A stretch of DNA of 27,484 bases from JACDET01 sp038253825 (GTDB lineage: Bacteria; Patescibacteriota; Microgenomatia; Levybacterales; UBA12049). The DNA lies in contig JBBSGT010000016.1 of NCBI GenBank assembly GCA_038253825.1, positions 1 to 27,484 on the forward strand. The letters run 5' to 3'. The notes under the pieces were generated by a model. The model was given only the letters and a program-made list of their open reading frames with translations, searched no databases and was not told where the DNA came from. The translations under genes and the position numbers were made by a program. Of this stretch, positions 14,071 through 22,100 are shown in pieces; positions within the stretch are counted from its first letter, which is position 1; every line of letters begins with the position of its first letter.

Positions 14071-15804
14071 TTATTTACTATCCGAAATCATTGAAAACAG
14101 TGCTGACTGGGGGAGTTCTACTTTTCCGGTTTGAATCATTTTCTTCTTTCCCTTTTTCTGCGCTTCCAGCAATTTATCTTTTCGTGTTCTGTCTCCACCA
14201 CTCATTTTGGCAAGAACGTCTTTTCGGAATGGCGGAATTTCCTCTCGGGCAACAATTTGATTGTTGACCGTTGCTTGGATAATTTGGCGAAATTGCTGAC
14301 GGTCGAGTGAGTCTTTTAACTTCTCTGATTTCTGCCTTGCCACATAGGTTGCTTCGTCTTTATAGACAAGTTCTGAGAGTACATCAATCGGGTTGGTATT
14401 GATAAGAATTTCGAGTTTTACCAAATCAGCTTGCTGGTAATCAGTTAATTCATAATCAATACTGCCATAGCCTGCTGTCACTGATTTTATTTCTCCGGCG
14501 AGACCTCGGATGAACATACTGTACGGCATTTCGTAGGAGAGAACCGCATATGCTTCGTGATACTGCATGTCTAAAAGATGACCTTTTTTCTTTTGGCAAA
14601 CTGACATCACATTGCCGACATATTCTGCCGGGACATAGACATTGAGCAGCATATATGGTTCATAGATTTCACCGTCTTCACGAGTTTCATAGAGTACTTG
14701 CGGCATAGTAAGGAGGAGATCGAGGTCAAACTCTTGCTTGAGACGCTCTTTGACAATATCCGCATGCAACAACCCTAGAAAGCCAACTCGAAAACCACTT
14801 CCTAGATATGCAGAATATTCATCAGTATAGGTAAGCGCTGTATCGTTTAATTCAAGTTTGCCGAGTGCTTCTTTCAGTTCAGGATAGTCATCCGAAACTT
14901 TGGGATACATACCGAAAAAGACCATAGGTTTGGGTGTGACATAGCCGGGAAGCGATTGAACAGAACTTCCGTCTGCAATAATGGTATCTCCAACTCTTGC
15001 TTGACGAATATCTTTGATACCACCTGCGAGATAACCGATTTCTCCAGTCCGCAGTTCATCTGTTTCTTTCAAAAACGGTGTAAAAATCCCAGCTTCAACA
15101 ATCGGTGTTTTTAATTTATTCTGATAGAACTGGACGGTATCACCTTTTTTTACGCTCCCATCCACAACCCTGATATAGGAGATAACACCTCTGTATTCGT
15201 CATATACCGCATCAAAGATCAATGCCCGAAGCGGTGCCTCGATATTTCCTTTGGGAGGAGGAATCTTTTCAACAATTCGTCTCAGCAGCAAATCCACATT
15301 TTCACCAGTCTTGGCTGAGATAAATAGCATTTCATCTCGAGTAAAACCAAAATTTTCAAGCTCTTTAACGACAGCTTCTGTCTGCGCGTTGGGAAGATCG
15401 ATTTTATTTAAGACAGGAATCATAACCAGGCCTTCTTTTTTGGCGACCTGATAATGGGCAACAGTTTGTGCTTGGATACCTTGGGTCGCATCGACAAGTA
15501 AAACTGCACCTTCACAAGCTGCAAGAGTTCGAGACACTTCATAAGAAAAATCCACATGGCCTGGCGTATCAATCAAGTTAAGCTGATACCTCGTCGCGTC
15601 CTGGGTATATTCCATGCGAACCGGCGCCAGCTTGATAGTAATTCCTCTTTTTCGGCTGATAACATTTTGGTCAAGAAATTGCTCTTGCAATTTTTCCTTG
15701 GCAATTGTCTTGGTAACTTCCAAAAATCGATCAGACAAGGTAGACTTCCCGTGGTCGATATGGGCAATTATTGCAAAATTTCTGATATGTGTTTGTTCAT
15801 GCAT
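14071..15804 (-). CDS. lepA: Elongation factor 4 (LepA)
   Basis: Ribosome-associated translational GTPase. The 577-aa product is nearly full length (E. coli 599). The G1 loop is AHIDHGKST at 14-22, switch I contains RGITIKLAPV, G3 is DTPGHVDF, and G4 is NKIDLP. EF-G-like domains II and III follow, with KPMVFFGMYP. A GFLGLLHADIVKERL block leads to the LepA-specific C-terminal domain. That domain has the family pattern YKDEATYVARQKSEKLKDSLDRQ, then PPFRKDVLAKMSGGDRTRKDKLLEAQKKGKKKM. The promoter abuts the ATG and predicts a leaderless message. It is divergent from the cyclophilin, and the epimerase-like gene is downstream. Confidence 0.97.
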   Translation of the reverse strand: MHEQTHIRNFAIIAHIDHGKSTLSDRFLEVTKTIAKEKLQEQFLDQNVISRKRGITIKLAPVRMEYTQDATRYQLNLIDTPGHVDFSYEVSRTLAACEGAVLLVDATQGIQAQTVAHYQVAKKEGLVMIPVLNKIDLPNAQTEAVVKELENFGFTRDEMLFISAKTGENVDLLLRRIVEKIPPPKGNIEAPLRALIFDAVYDEYRGVISYIRVVDGSVKKGDTVQFYQNKLKTPIVEAGIFTPFLKETDELRTGEIGYLAGGIKDIRQARVGDTIIADGSSVQSLPGYVTPKPMVFFGMYPKVSDDYPELKEALGKLELNDTALTYTDEYSAYLGSGFRVGFLGLLHADIVKERLKQEFDLDLLLTMPQVLYETREDGEIYEPYMLLNVYVPAEYVGNVMSVCQKKKGHLLDMQYHEAYAVLSYEMPYSMFIRGLAGEIKSVTAGYGSIDYELTDYQQADLVKLEILINTNPIDVLSELVYKDEATYVARQKSEKLKDSLDRQQFRQIIQATVNNQIVAREEIPPFRKDVLAKMSGGDRTRKDKLLEAQKKGKKKMIQTGKVELPQSALFSMISDSK

Positions 15805-15811
15805 GTGCCTT

Positions 15812-15840
15812 ATTGTAGCCTATTTAGGTTCAGAGTGCAA
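15812..15840 (-). promoter_or_regulatory. lepA promoter (leaderless)
   Basis: Minus-strand TTGCAC (15835-15840), a 17-bp spacer, TACAAT (15812-15817), seven bases before the lepA ATG. Confidence 0.65.
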
Positions 15841-15871
15841 AAAACCTTCATGGTGCATAACAAAAAATCTG

Positions 15872-15880
15872 TGATAAAAT
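15872..15880 (+). promoter_or_regulatory. Extended -10 promoter of the cyclophilin gene
   Basis: TGA-TAAAAT ends seven bases before the ATG at 15888. The -35 is weak. It predicts a leaderless mRNA divergent from lepA. Confidence 0.5.
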
Positions 15881-15887
15881 AGAGCCT

Positions 15888-16559
15888 ATGAATAAGTTTC
15901 ATATTGGTATGGTCTTTGTTCTTATTTTTATCTTTCTCGCAATTATCATCATTACCCAAAATGGTACAGGTGGCAAGAGCGCAACGACAGTGCCGACACT
16001 ACCACCGGATGCAAGTACCTTTCGGCTCCTGACACCTTCGCCGGCCAAATCACAAGTCGCAGGCGCACAGACCCAAGGGCAACAGCAACAAGTGATGCCA
16101 ACTTTTGGCGTTGAAGAAGGCGTTAACGCTTCATATTCTGCTGTTATCAAAACGACAAAAGGAAATATCAATGTAACTCTGGACGGTAAAGATGCTCCCA
16201 GAGAAATCCAAAATTTCCTTAATAAGTCAAAAAATGGTTTTTACAAAGGTCTAAAATTCCACCGAGTTGAAGATTGGGTTGTCCAAGGTGGCGATCCCAA
16301 AGGTGATGGTACAGGTGGAATCTTGGTACAAACAGAACTTAATGCAGTCCCATTCGTGGCAGGCTCCCTCGGTGTTGCAGGCATTCAGAATCAAGCAGGA
16401 CAAATCATCTCAAATGATTCCCAATTCTTTATTGTCAAAACAGATGCTGCCTGGCTCAATCAAAAATACACTAATTTTGGCATAGTCACCAGCGGTATGG
16501 ATGTGGTAAATCAAATGCAGGTTGATGATAAGATATTGGATATTACGATTAATCAGTAG
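15888..16559 (+). CDS. Membrane-anchored cyclophilin-type peptidyl-prolyl isomerase
   Basis: Catalyses cis-trans isomerisation of peptidyl-proline, here probably outside the cytoplasmic membrane. The 223-aa product has a single N-terminal hydrophobic anchor (about residues 7-23). A Thr/Pro/Gln-rich linker follows (about 28-80, including QGQQQQ). The cyclophilin domain spans 83-223. Active-site features are FHRV with Arg126, VQGGD with Gln133, and SQFFIV at 178-183. The domain is the compact bacterial type, with GDGTGG after the QGGDP motif. The anchor lacks a lipobox cysteine, so it is not a lipoprotein. Its last 11 bases overlap the convergent gene at 16549. Confidence 0.92.
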   Translation: MNKFHIGMVFVLIFIFLAIIIITQNGTGGKSATTVPTLPPDASTFRLLTPSPAKSQVAGAQTQGQQQQVMPTFGVEEGVNASYSAVIKTTKGNINVTLDGKDAPREIQNFLNKSKNGFYKGLKFHRVEDWVVQGGDPKGDGTGGILVQTELNAVPFVAGSLGVAGIQNQAGQIISNDSQFFIVKTDAAWLNQKYTNFGIVTSGMDVVNQMQVDDKILDITINQ

Positions 16560-17148
16560 GTCTTTCACCATAGACTCGTGGTAAATGAAGCTTATTCATC
16601 CGTAAATTACCTATTCCTTCTCCTCGAAATATACCTTGACCACTTGCTTCCCATACACCGGTTCTGTAATTATAACGTTGTGCGTGACCTTCATTTCTCG
16701 GAACTCTATTTAAAGGATATACAGTTACATGACTCTGTGGTTTAGGAAAAATTTGGGTCTCTGGATCCATAAAACGCAGAGTAAGAGACTCACCTTGAGG
16801 AATTTGGTTAAAGAAATATATGTGTTCCTTATCATCTAATCGAAATCTATAGGGTTCAATTGCGGTGGTTCCGCCAATAGTCTTTGTACCGGAATCTGTC
16901 TCTCCAGGTTTTTTCAAAATGACAACGGAAGGTTCTTTATCACTTCGGGTATGGTGTGAATACGCTTCCATCAGTGCCAACAGATCAAGTTGAGCTCCAA
17001 AGTCATAAAGAAATGCTTGAACTGGAACATGAGGCAATTCATCATGTACTAAAGCTATGAATTTAGCCAATGAATCTACACGACCCATTTCTTCACGTAA
17101 ATCTTCACTGTCATAAAGAGAAGGCCAATTCTCCTGCTGCTCAATCAT
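16549..17148 (-). CDS. Conserved-looking hypothetical protein, family not recognised
   Basis: About 199 aa, soluble, with no signal peptide or membrane segment. I recognise no domain. The N-terminal half is acidic and helical (SEDLREEMGRVDSLAKFIALVHDELP). The centre (about 75-145) alternates strands with YRFRLDDKEHIYFFNQIP and LTLRFMDPE. The C-terminal third is rich in Arg, Gly, Asn and Tyr (QRYNYRTGVW, then GQGIFRGEGIGNLRMNKLHLP). The start is taken at the ATG at 17148, nine bases after an extended -10. An in-frame ATG at 17157 would be too close to that -10 to be transcribed from it. It lies 32-41 bp after the Nudix gene, and its 3' end overlaps the convergent cyclophilin by 11 bp. Confidence 0.7.
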   Translation of the reverse strand: MIEQQENWPSLYDSEDLREEMGRVDSLAKFIALVHDELPHVPVQAFLYDFGAQLDLLALMEAYSHHTRSDKEPSVVILKKPGETDSGTKTIGGTTAIEPYRFRLDDKEHIYFFNQIPQGESLTLRFMDPETQIFPKPQSHVTVYPLNRVPRNEGHAQRYNYRTGVWEASGQGIFRGEGIGNLRMNKLHLPRVYGERPTD

Positions 17149-17157
17149 AATCCACAT

Positions 17158-17166
17158 ATGATAGCA
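17158..17166 (-). promoter_or_regulatory. Extended -10 ahead of the hypothetical gene
   Basis: Minus-strand TGC-TATCAT, ending nine bases before the ATG at 17148 and directly touching the ATG at 17157. It argues for the shorter start. No -35 at the right spacing. Confidence 0.4.
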
Positions 17167-17189
17167 TACGAGGTCAAGAAAGGGATATC

Positions 17190-17621
17190 TTACTTTGAAG
17201 TTTTTTTCTTGTCAAAATAAACCGTGAGAAGCTTCTTTATGAGTCCGTTTTTATCATCAATTGTCTGATAATCCTGCTCTGAAACCCAGAGATACGATTC
17301 ATGTTCAGCACTGAGGACAACTTCTCCTGAACGATAATCAGCAACATAGGCAACAATAAAAACATAATCACTTTTCTTTTGTTTGATAACGCGAGGATGA
17401 AATTTGAAATAGCCGGTAGTAACAGGCTCACGTATTGTGACTACCAAACCTGTTTCTTCCAATACTTCCCGTTTTAAAGAAATTCCAAAATCAAATTCTC
17501 CAATTTGAATTTTACCACCGGGTAGATCTGCTCCGATAAGAGGAATATTCAGTATGAGGACTTTCCCATCTTTTTCAATAACTGCCTTCTGCCCCACGTA
17601 AAAAAGTTGATCTTGTGCCAT
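17190..17621 (-). CDS. Nudix hydrolase
   Basis: A cytoplasmic Mg-dependent hydrolase of nucleoside-diphosphate-linked compounds; substrate unknown. The 143-aa size is typical of single-domain members. The Nudix box begins at LPGGKIQIGE (about 33-42) and ends REVLEETGL; all catalytic Glu and Arg positions are present. There are eight rather than seven residues between the first Glu and REVLEETGL, so the box carries a one-residue insertion. The ATG follows the hicA stop by only 3 bp, so it is the third gene of the hicB-hicA operon. MutT/Ap4A/ADP-ribose type cannot be distinguished. Confidence 0.88.
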   Translation of the reverse strand: MAQDQLFYVGQKAVIEKDGKVLILNIPLIGADLPGGKIQIGEFDFGISLKREVLEETGLVVTIREPVTTGYFKFHPRVIKQKKSDYVFIVAYVADYRSGEVVLSAEHESYLWVSEQDYQTIDDKNGLIKKLLTVYFDKKKTSK

Positions 17622-17624
17622 AAT

Positions 17625-17849
17625 TTATATCATTTTCTTAAACTCTTCTGGTGAAAGATTAATATCATTAAGAATGGACCGAAGGAGACCTTTTCCAACT
17701 TGTTTGGAAGGATGAACTGGAATAACAGTATTTCTGCCATCAGCGTGAGCAAAAAATACATGACTTCCTTTCTGACGTATTTGAGAAAATCCCAATTTCG
17801 TAAGAATTTTTATCAATAATCTTGCTTTTATAGGAGATAAACTACTCAT
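17625..17849 (-). CDS. hicA: HicA-type mRNA interferase toxin
   Basis: A small dsRBD-fold ribonuclease that cleaves mRNA when not bound by HicB. From the ATG at 17849 it is 74 aa: a helix-rich start (SPIKARLLIKILTKLGF), then QIRQKGSHVFF with catalytic His30, then TVIPVHPSKQVGKGLLRSIL, the family's strand and helix. All landmarks of YcfA/HicA are present. The same frame is open further upstream inside hicB but shows no family similarity, and ATG 17849 forms an ATGA overlap with the hicB stop, so that start is firm. The toxin follows the antitoxin, and a Nudix gene follows 3 bp later. Confidence 0.9.
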   Translation of the reverse strand: MSSLSPIKARLLIKILTKLGFSQIRQKGSHVFFAHADGRNTVIPVHPSKQVGKGLLRSILNDINLSPEEFKKMI

Positions 17850-18118
17850 GAAGAAATGCCAAACTTCACTGGAACTTCTGTGATACCGAGAAATCGGGTT
17901 TTCGCACTTTCTACGCCCTCCCAATCAATTTTATCAGCATAGGCTTTATTTTCCTTTGCTACTTCCAAGCAGAGCTCTATTGTTTCTTGTACATTAGCAA
18001 CTGCATCTTCATATGTGTCTCCTTGCGCATGACATCCAGGCAATGCAGGTACAGAGGCGACAAACACCCCATCCTCATCTTGCTCAATAATAACACGGAA
18101 ATTTAATACTTTTGCCAT
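17846..18118 (-). CDS. hicB: HicB-family antitoxin (single domain)
   Basis: Antitoxin that binds and neutralises HicA. The 90-aa product has the partial RNase-H fold of the HicB/UPF0150 family: a strand with FRVIIEQDEDGVFVASVPALPGCHAQGDT, then a helix with YEDAVANVQETIELCLEVAKE. The C-terminal RHH or HTH domain that lets many HicB proteins repress their operon is absent, since the chain ends soon after the helix. A strong Shine-Dalgarno (AAAGGAG, 5 bp before the ATG) and a TTGTTT-N17-TATAGT promoter precede it. The stop overlaps the hicA ATG as ATGA. Confidence 0.9.
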   Translation of the reverse strand: MAKVLNFRVIIEQDEDGVFVASVPALPGCHAQGDTYEDAVANVQETIELCLEVAKENKAYADKIDWEGVESAKTRFLGITEVPVKFGISS

Positions 18119-18123
18119 AACTG

Positions 18124-18130
18124 CTCCTTT
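18124..18130 (-). promoter_or_regulatory. Shine-Dalgarno of hicB
   Basis: Minus-strand AAAGGAG, five bases from the ATG. It is the only strong ribosome-binding site I could find in the window, which makes this operon stand out from its neighbours. Confidence 0.7.
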
Positions 18131-18139
18131 TGTGCCTTC

Positions 18140-18168
18140 ACTATAGCAAATCTATTAATTGAAAACAA
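18140..18168 (-). promoter_or_regulatory. hicB-hicA-Nudix promoter
   Basis: Minus-strand TTGTTT (18163-18168), a 17-bp spacer ending in TGC, TATAGT (18140-18145). The leader is about 15 nt, leaving room for the Shine-Dalgarno. Confidence 0.6.
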
Positions 18169-18188
18169 TATCAAGAACTGGGGATTAT

Positions 18189-18662
18189 TTACCAACGGAA
18201 GTGGCCAAAGGCTTTGTTGGCCTCGGCTTGTTTGAGGGCGATTTCTCGCTTTCGGATAGCTTCTCCTTGGTTTTGAAGCGCATCCATGAGTTCTGCAGCT
18301 AATTTTTCAGCAAAGGTGTGATATTCTTTGTTGGGTCGTTTACGAGCTGCATCGATGATCCAACGAAGTCCAAGCGCTAAACGTCGCTCATGTCTGACCT
18401 CAACTGGAACTTGGTAGTTCGCACCACCGATACGTCGAGCTTTTACTTCAACTTTTGGACCGACATTTTGCATTGCTTTTTCAAAAGCTCTTAGCGGTTC
18501 TTCACCTTTTTCTTGGACAAGTTCAAAGGCTTTATAAACTTGCGTTTGAGCTACAGTTTTTTTGCCGTCGCGCATGATGTAGTTGATAAGCTTGGCAACA
18601 ACAATGTTGTTATAAACAGTATCAGGATTAATTTGTCTTTTTTGTACTTTTGCGTGTCTCAT
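18189..18662 (-). CDS. rpsG: Small ribosomal subunit protein uS7
   Basis: Binds the 3' major domain of 16S rRNA and nucleates assembly of the small-subunit head. The 157-aa product has the usual length and helical pattern: VVAKLINYIMRDGKKTVAQ, then NVGPKVEVKARRIGGANYQVPVEV, then RRLALGLRWII. It is 11 bp behind rpsL on the same strand, the conserved str order. fusA and tuf, which normally follow, are absent; the hicBA unit comes next. No Shine-Dalgarno precedes the ATG. Confidence 0.98.
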   Translation of the reverse strand: MRHAKVQKRQINPDTVYNNIVVAKLINYIMRDGKKTVAQTQVYKAFELVQEKGEEPLRAFEKAMQNVGPKVEVKARRIGGANYQVPVEVRHERRLALGLRWIIDAARKRPNKEYHTFAEKLAAELMDALQNQGEAIRKREIALKQAEANKAFGHFRW

Positions 18663-18673
18663 AAAGGGTTAAA

Positions 18674-19093
18674 CTATGCAGCTGCCTTCTGCATTTTGGT
18701 TCCGTAAATACTTCGAGCGTTCTTTCGTTTGTCTACACCTAATAAATCATATTTACCACGAACTGCATGATATTTTACGCCCGGCAGGTCACGAACACGA
18801 CCGCCCCTGATAAGAACGATTCCATGTTCTGAAAGTGTATGACCTTCACCCTGGATATAGGCCGTAACTTCCATTTTGTTAGAAAGCTTTATGCGAGCAA
18901 CTTTTCGAAGCGCTGAGTTCGGTTTTTTTGGTGTCATGGTCTTAACCAGCGTTACCACACCACGCTTTTGTGGTGAATCTGCATCAGAGTAAGATCGGTC
19001 TTTTGAGTTAAATAATCGTTTTAACGCAGTCGACCGAGTCTTTTTGATTCTTTTATCTCTTCCTCTTTTTGCTAACTGTGATAGTGTTGGCAT
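18674..19093 (-). CDS. rpsL: Small ribosomal subunit protein uS12
   Basis: Decoding-centre protein that controls tRNA selection accuracy. At 139 aa it has the insertion of about 13 residues before PQKRG that Firmicutes S12 also carries. TPKKPNS is intact (Lys56/Lys57, equal to E. coli K43/K44). In RGGRVRDLPG the residue equal to E. coli Lys88 is Arg101. Asp102 and Pro104 (E. coli D89, P91) are kept. It is first in the rpsL-rpsG pair, and an extended -10 lies 10 bp before the ATG. The K88R-type residue is linked to streptomycin resistance in other bacteria. Confidence 0.98.
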   Translation of the reverse strand: MPTLSQLAKRGRDKRIKKTRSTALKRLFNSKDRSYSDADSPQKRGVVTLVKTMTPKKPNSALRKVARIKLSNKMEVTAYIQGEGHTLSEHGIVLIRGGRVRDLPGVKYHAVRGKYDLLGVDKRKNARSIYGTKMQKAAA

Positions 19094-19103
19094 AAGTTTT
19101 GCT

Positions 19104-19112
19104 ATTATAACA
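19104..19112 (-). promoter_or_regulatory. rpsL-rpsG promoter (extended -10)
   Basis: Minus-strand TGT-TATAAT, a perfect extended -10, ends 10 bp before the rpsL ATG, giving a leader of only about 3-4 nt. It shows rpsL-rpsG are transcribed apart from rpoBC, whose last gene ends at 19169. Confidence 0.65.
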
Positions 19113-19168
19113 TATTTTACCTTCGAAAATTCAAACTTCAGTATACTTAATACTTACTTCTTAATACT

Positions 19169-22100
19169 TTATACTGTTTTTGCAGGTATTGCTTCTGGTT
19201 GTTCTTGCGCAACTGGTTCAGGCGTTGTACTTCCTTCTGATTCTCCACTTGGTGCTTCACCAGATTCTACTTCGGTTTCCATTTCTCCACTCATACCGGC
19301 AACCGGGATCAATCGACCGATAATAACGTTTTCTTTCAAACCGAGAAGCTTATCGACACGACCTTCAAGTGCGGCTTCTGTTAAGACTTTGGTTGTTTCT
19401 TGGAAGGAAGCAGCTGAGAGCCATGAGTCTGAGAACAGCGCTGATTTGGTAATACCCAAGATAACTTGGCGACCAGTCGCAGGTTCTCCACCTTCAGACA
19501 AAACTTCTGCATTCATTTCTTCAAATCGAGCTTTGGTGACGTAATCGCCAGGGATAAGTGCTGTGTCTCCAACGCTCTCGACAATGATCTTGTCAGACAT
19601 CTTGCGTATTATGACTTCAAAGTGTTTGTCACTAATACCTATACCTTGTGATTCGTAAACCTTCTGAACTTCAGTGATCAAGTAGCGTTGAACCATCAGG
19701 AGTCCACCGATCTTTAATACTTCTTTTGGATCCAAATCACCTTCTGCAAGTGGTGTACCGGCGTTGATTTCTTCACCGTCTTGCACCCGGAGGGTGGCAG
19801 ACAATGGAACAAAGTATTCTTTTGATTCGATTGGTTTGATCTTTGTGTTCTTAACATGGATATGTGTTCCTTCATCAGTAGCTTCAAGCTTCACTTTACC
19901 GGTGATTTCACTGACAGATGCCATGTTCTTTGGTGTACGCATTTCGAAAAGCTCTTCGACACGTGGCAAACCTTGGGTCACGTCAGACATAACAACTCCA
20001 CCATAGTGGCGAACACGCATAGTAAGCTGAGTACCAGGCTCACCGATACTTTGTGCAGCCATAACACCGACGGGAACACCGAGACCAATTCGCTTCTTGG
20101 TTGAAAGATCCCATCCGTAACATGAGGCACAGAGTCCGTATGGAAGCGCGCAAGTCAAAGGTGATCGAAGCATTACTTCTTCAACTTCATTTTCTTCAAG
20201 AAGATTTGCGTTTTCTTCGTTAACTTCTTCACCAGCTTTGATAACGACTTTCTTTGATTTCGAAAGTGCGTTTTCTGCGAGCACACGACCCATCAAGCGG
20301 TCAGTAAATGCAGGTGTTCTTTCTTTTTCACCGCGGACAATTTGGATACCGTTGGTTGTGCCACAATCTTCTTCTCGGATGATAACTTCGTGAGCCACAT
20401 CAACAAGACGTCGTGTCAAGTATCCAGCGTTAGCAGTCTTAAGAGCCGAATCAGTCAAACCTTTTCGAGATCCACGAGCAGAAGCAACATATTCAAAGAT
20501 TGAAAGACCTTCACGGAAGTTTGATTTAACAGGAAGTTCAACGATTTTACCCATAGGATCAACGATAAGTCCACGAAGCGCTGAAAGCTGTTTGAGTTGT
20601 TCGAGACCTGCACGAGATCCTCCTGAATCAATACTGATTTTGATTGGGTTGGATGGTTTCAAAGCTTTCCATGTTAAGTCTCCGACTTCATTGGTAACTT
20701 TCATCCAAACATCATTACTCAGTCTTTTCTTTTCAGAAAGTGTGATCAAACCTTGCTTATATTCTTCGTCAATAAGTTTGACTTTCTTATCACCTTCACC
20801 AATCATCTTATCTTTTTCAGGAACAATTTCGTTATCAAATACAGCCACACTGATACCTGAGATCGTTGCTCCGTAGAATCCAAGACTCTTAATCTTGTCG
20901 ATAAGTGCTGCAACGACATCACCTGAGTAAAGTTTCATTGAGCGGATAATGATTTTCTTAATACCACCGGCATTAACACTCTCGTTGACGTAACCAAAGT
21001 CTTCAGGCAAAAGTTCGTTCAAACGAATTCGGCCGACAGTTGTTTCGATAACTGAAACATTACCTTTGTGATCAGTGACACGAACCTGGACTGGCTCACG
21101 CATGCGTATCTTATCCATATCAAATGCCATAAGTGCTGAATTTGTGTTACTAAAGTGTGGTTGGTCTTCTTCACTCTTCCTGAGACTTTCGTCAATCGTT
21201 GTTAAGTAGTACGTACCAGTTGCCATTTCTTTGTTTGGCAACGTGATAGGGTCACCACTTGCAGGCTTGAGCAAGTTGTGGTTTGGCATCATCAGTTCGA
21301 TCGCTTCTTCTTGTGCTTTTTGGGACAATGGGATATGAACAGCCATTTGGTCACCATCAAAGTCAGCGTTGTAACCAGCACACACGCATGGGTGAAGCTG
21401 AATCGCTGCACCTTCGATCAAAACAGGATAGAATGCCTGAATACCGAGTTTGTGCAAAGTAGGAGCACGGTTCAAAAGAACTGGGTGATTCTTTGTGATT
21501 TCTTCCAAGATATCAAACACTTCTGGTGGCCGCTTTTCGATGTAGCGCTTTGCTGATTTAATGTTGGTAGCAAGACCTCTGACGATAACTTCACGAAGAA
21601 TGAATGGTTTAAACATTTCCAAGGCCATTTCTTTTGGAAGGCCACATTGATTCAATTTCAGTTCAGGCCCCACAACGATAACAGAACGTCCTGAGTAATC
21701 AACACGCTTTCCAAGCAGGTTTTGTCGGAATCGACCTTGCTTACCTCGAAGCATGTCTGAAAGGGAACGCAACGTTGATGAAAGACTCTGACTACTTCGT
21801 TGTGACGAATCGATTAACGCGTCAACTGATTCTTGAAGCATTCTCTTTTCGTTTCGAAGAATGATTTCAGGAGCACCCAAAGACAAAAGATGCTTCAAAC
21901 GGTTGTTTCGATTGATTACACGGCGATACAAATCATTCAAATCAGAAGTCGCAAAACGTCCACCTGAAAGCTGTACCATCGGACGAAGGTCTGGTGGGAT
22001 AACTGGCAAAACACTCGTAATCATCGCAGCCGGTGTCACATCTGCTTTTCGCATGTTTTCAAGAAGTCGTAGTCGCTTTACAATTCTGAGATAGCGCTGT

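Noticed and set aside
17850..17924. Upstream extension of the hicA frame into hicB
   Set aside because: No HicA similarity, and ATG 17849 forms the ATGA overlap expected of a coupled pair.
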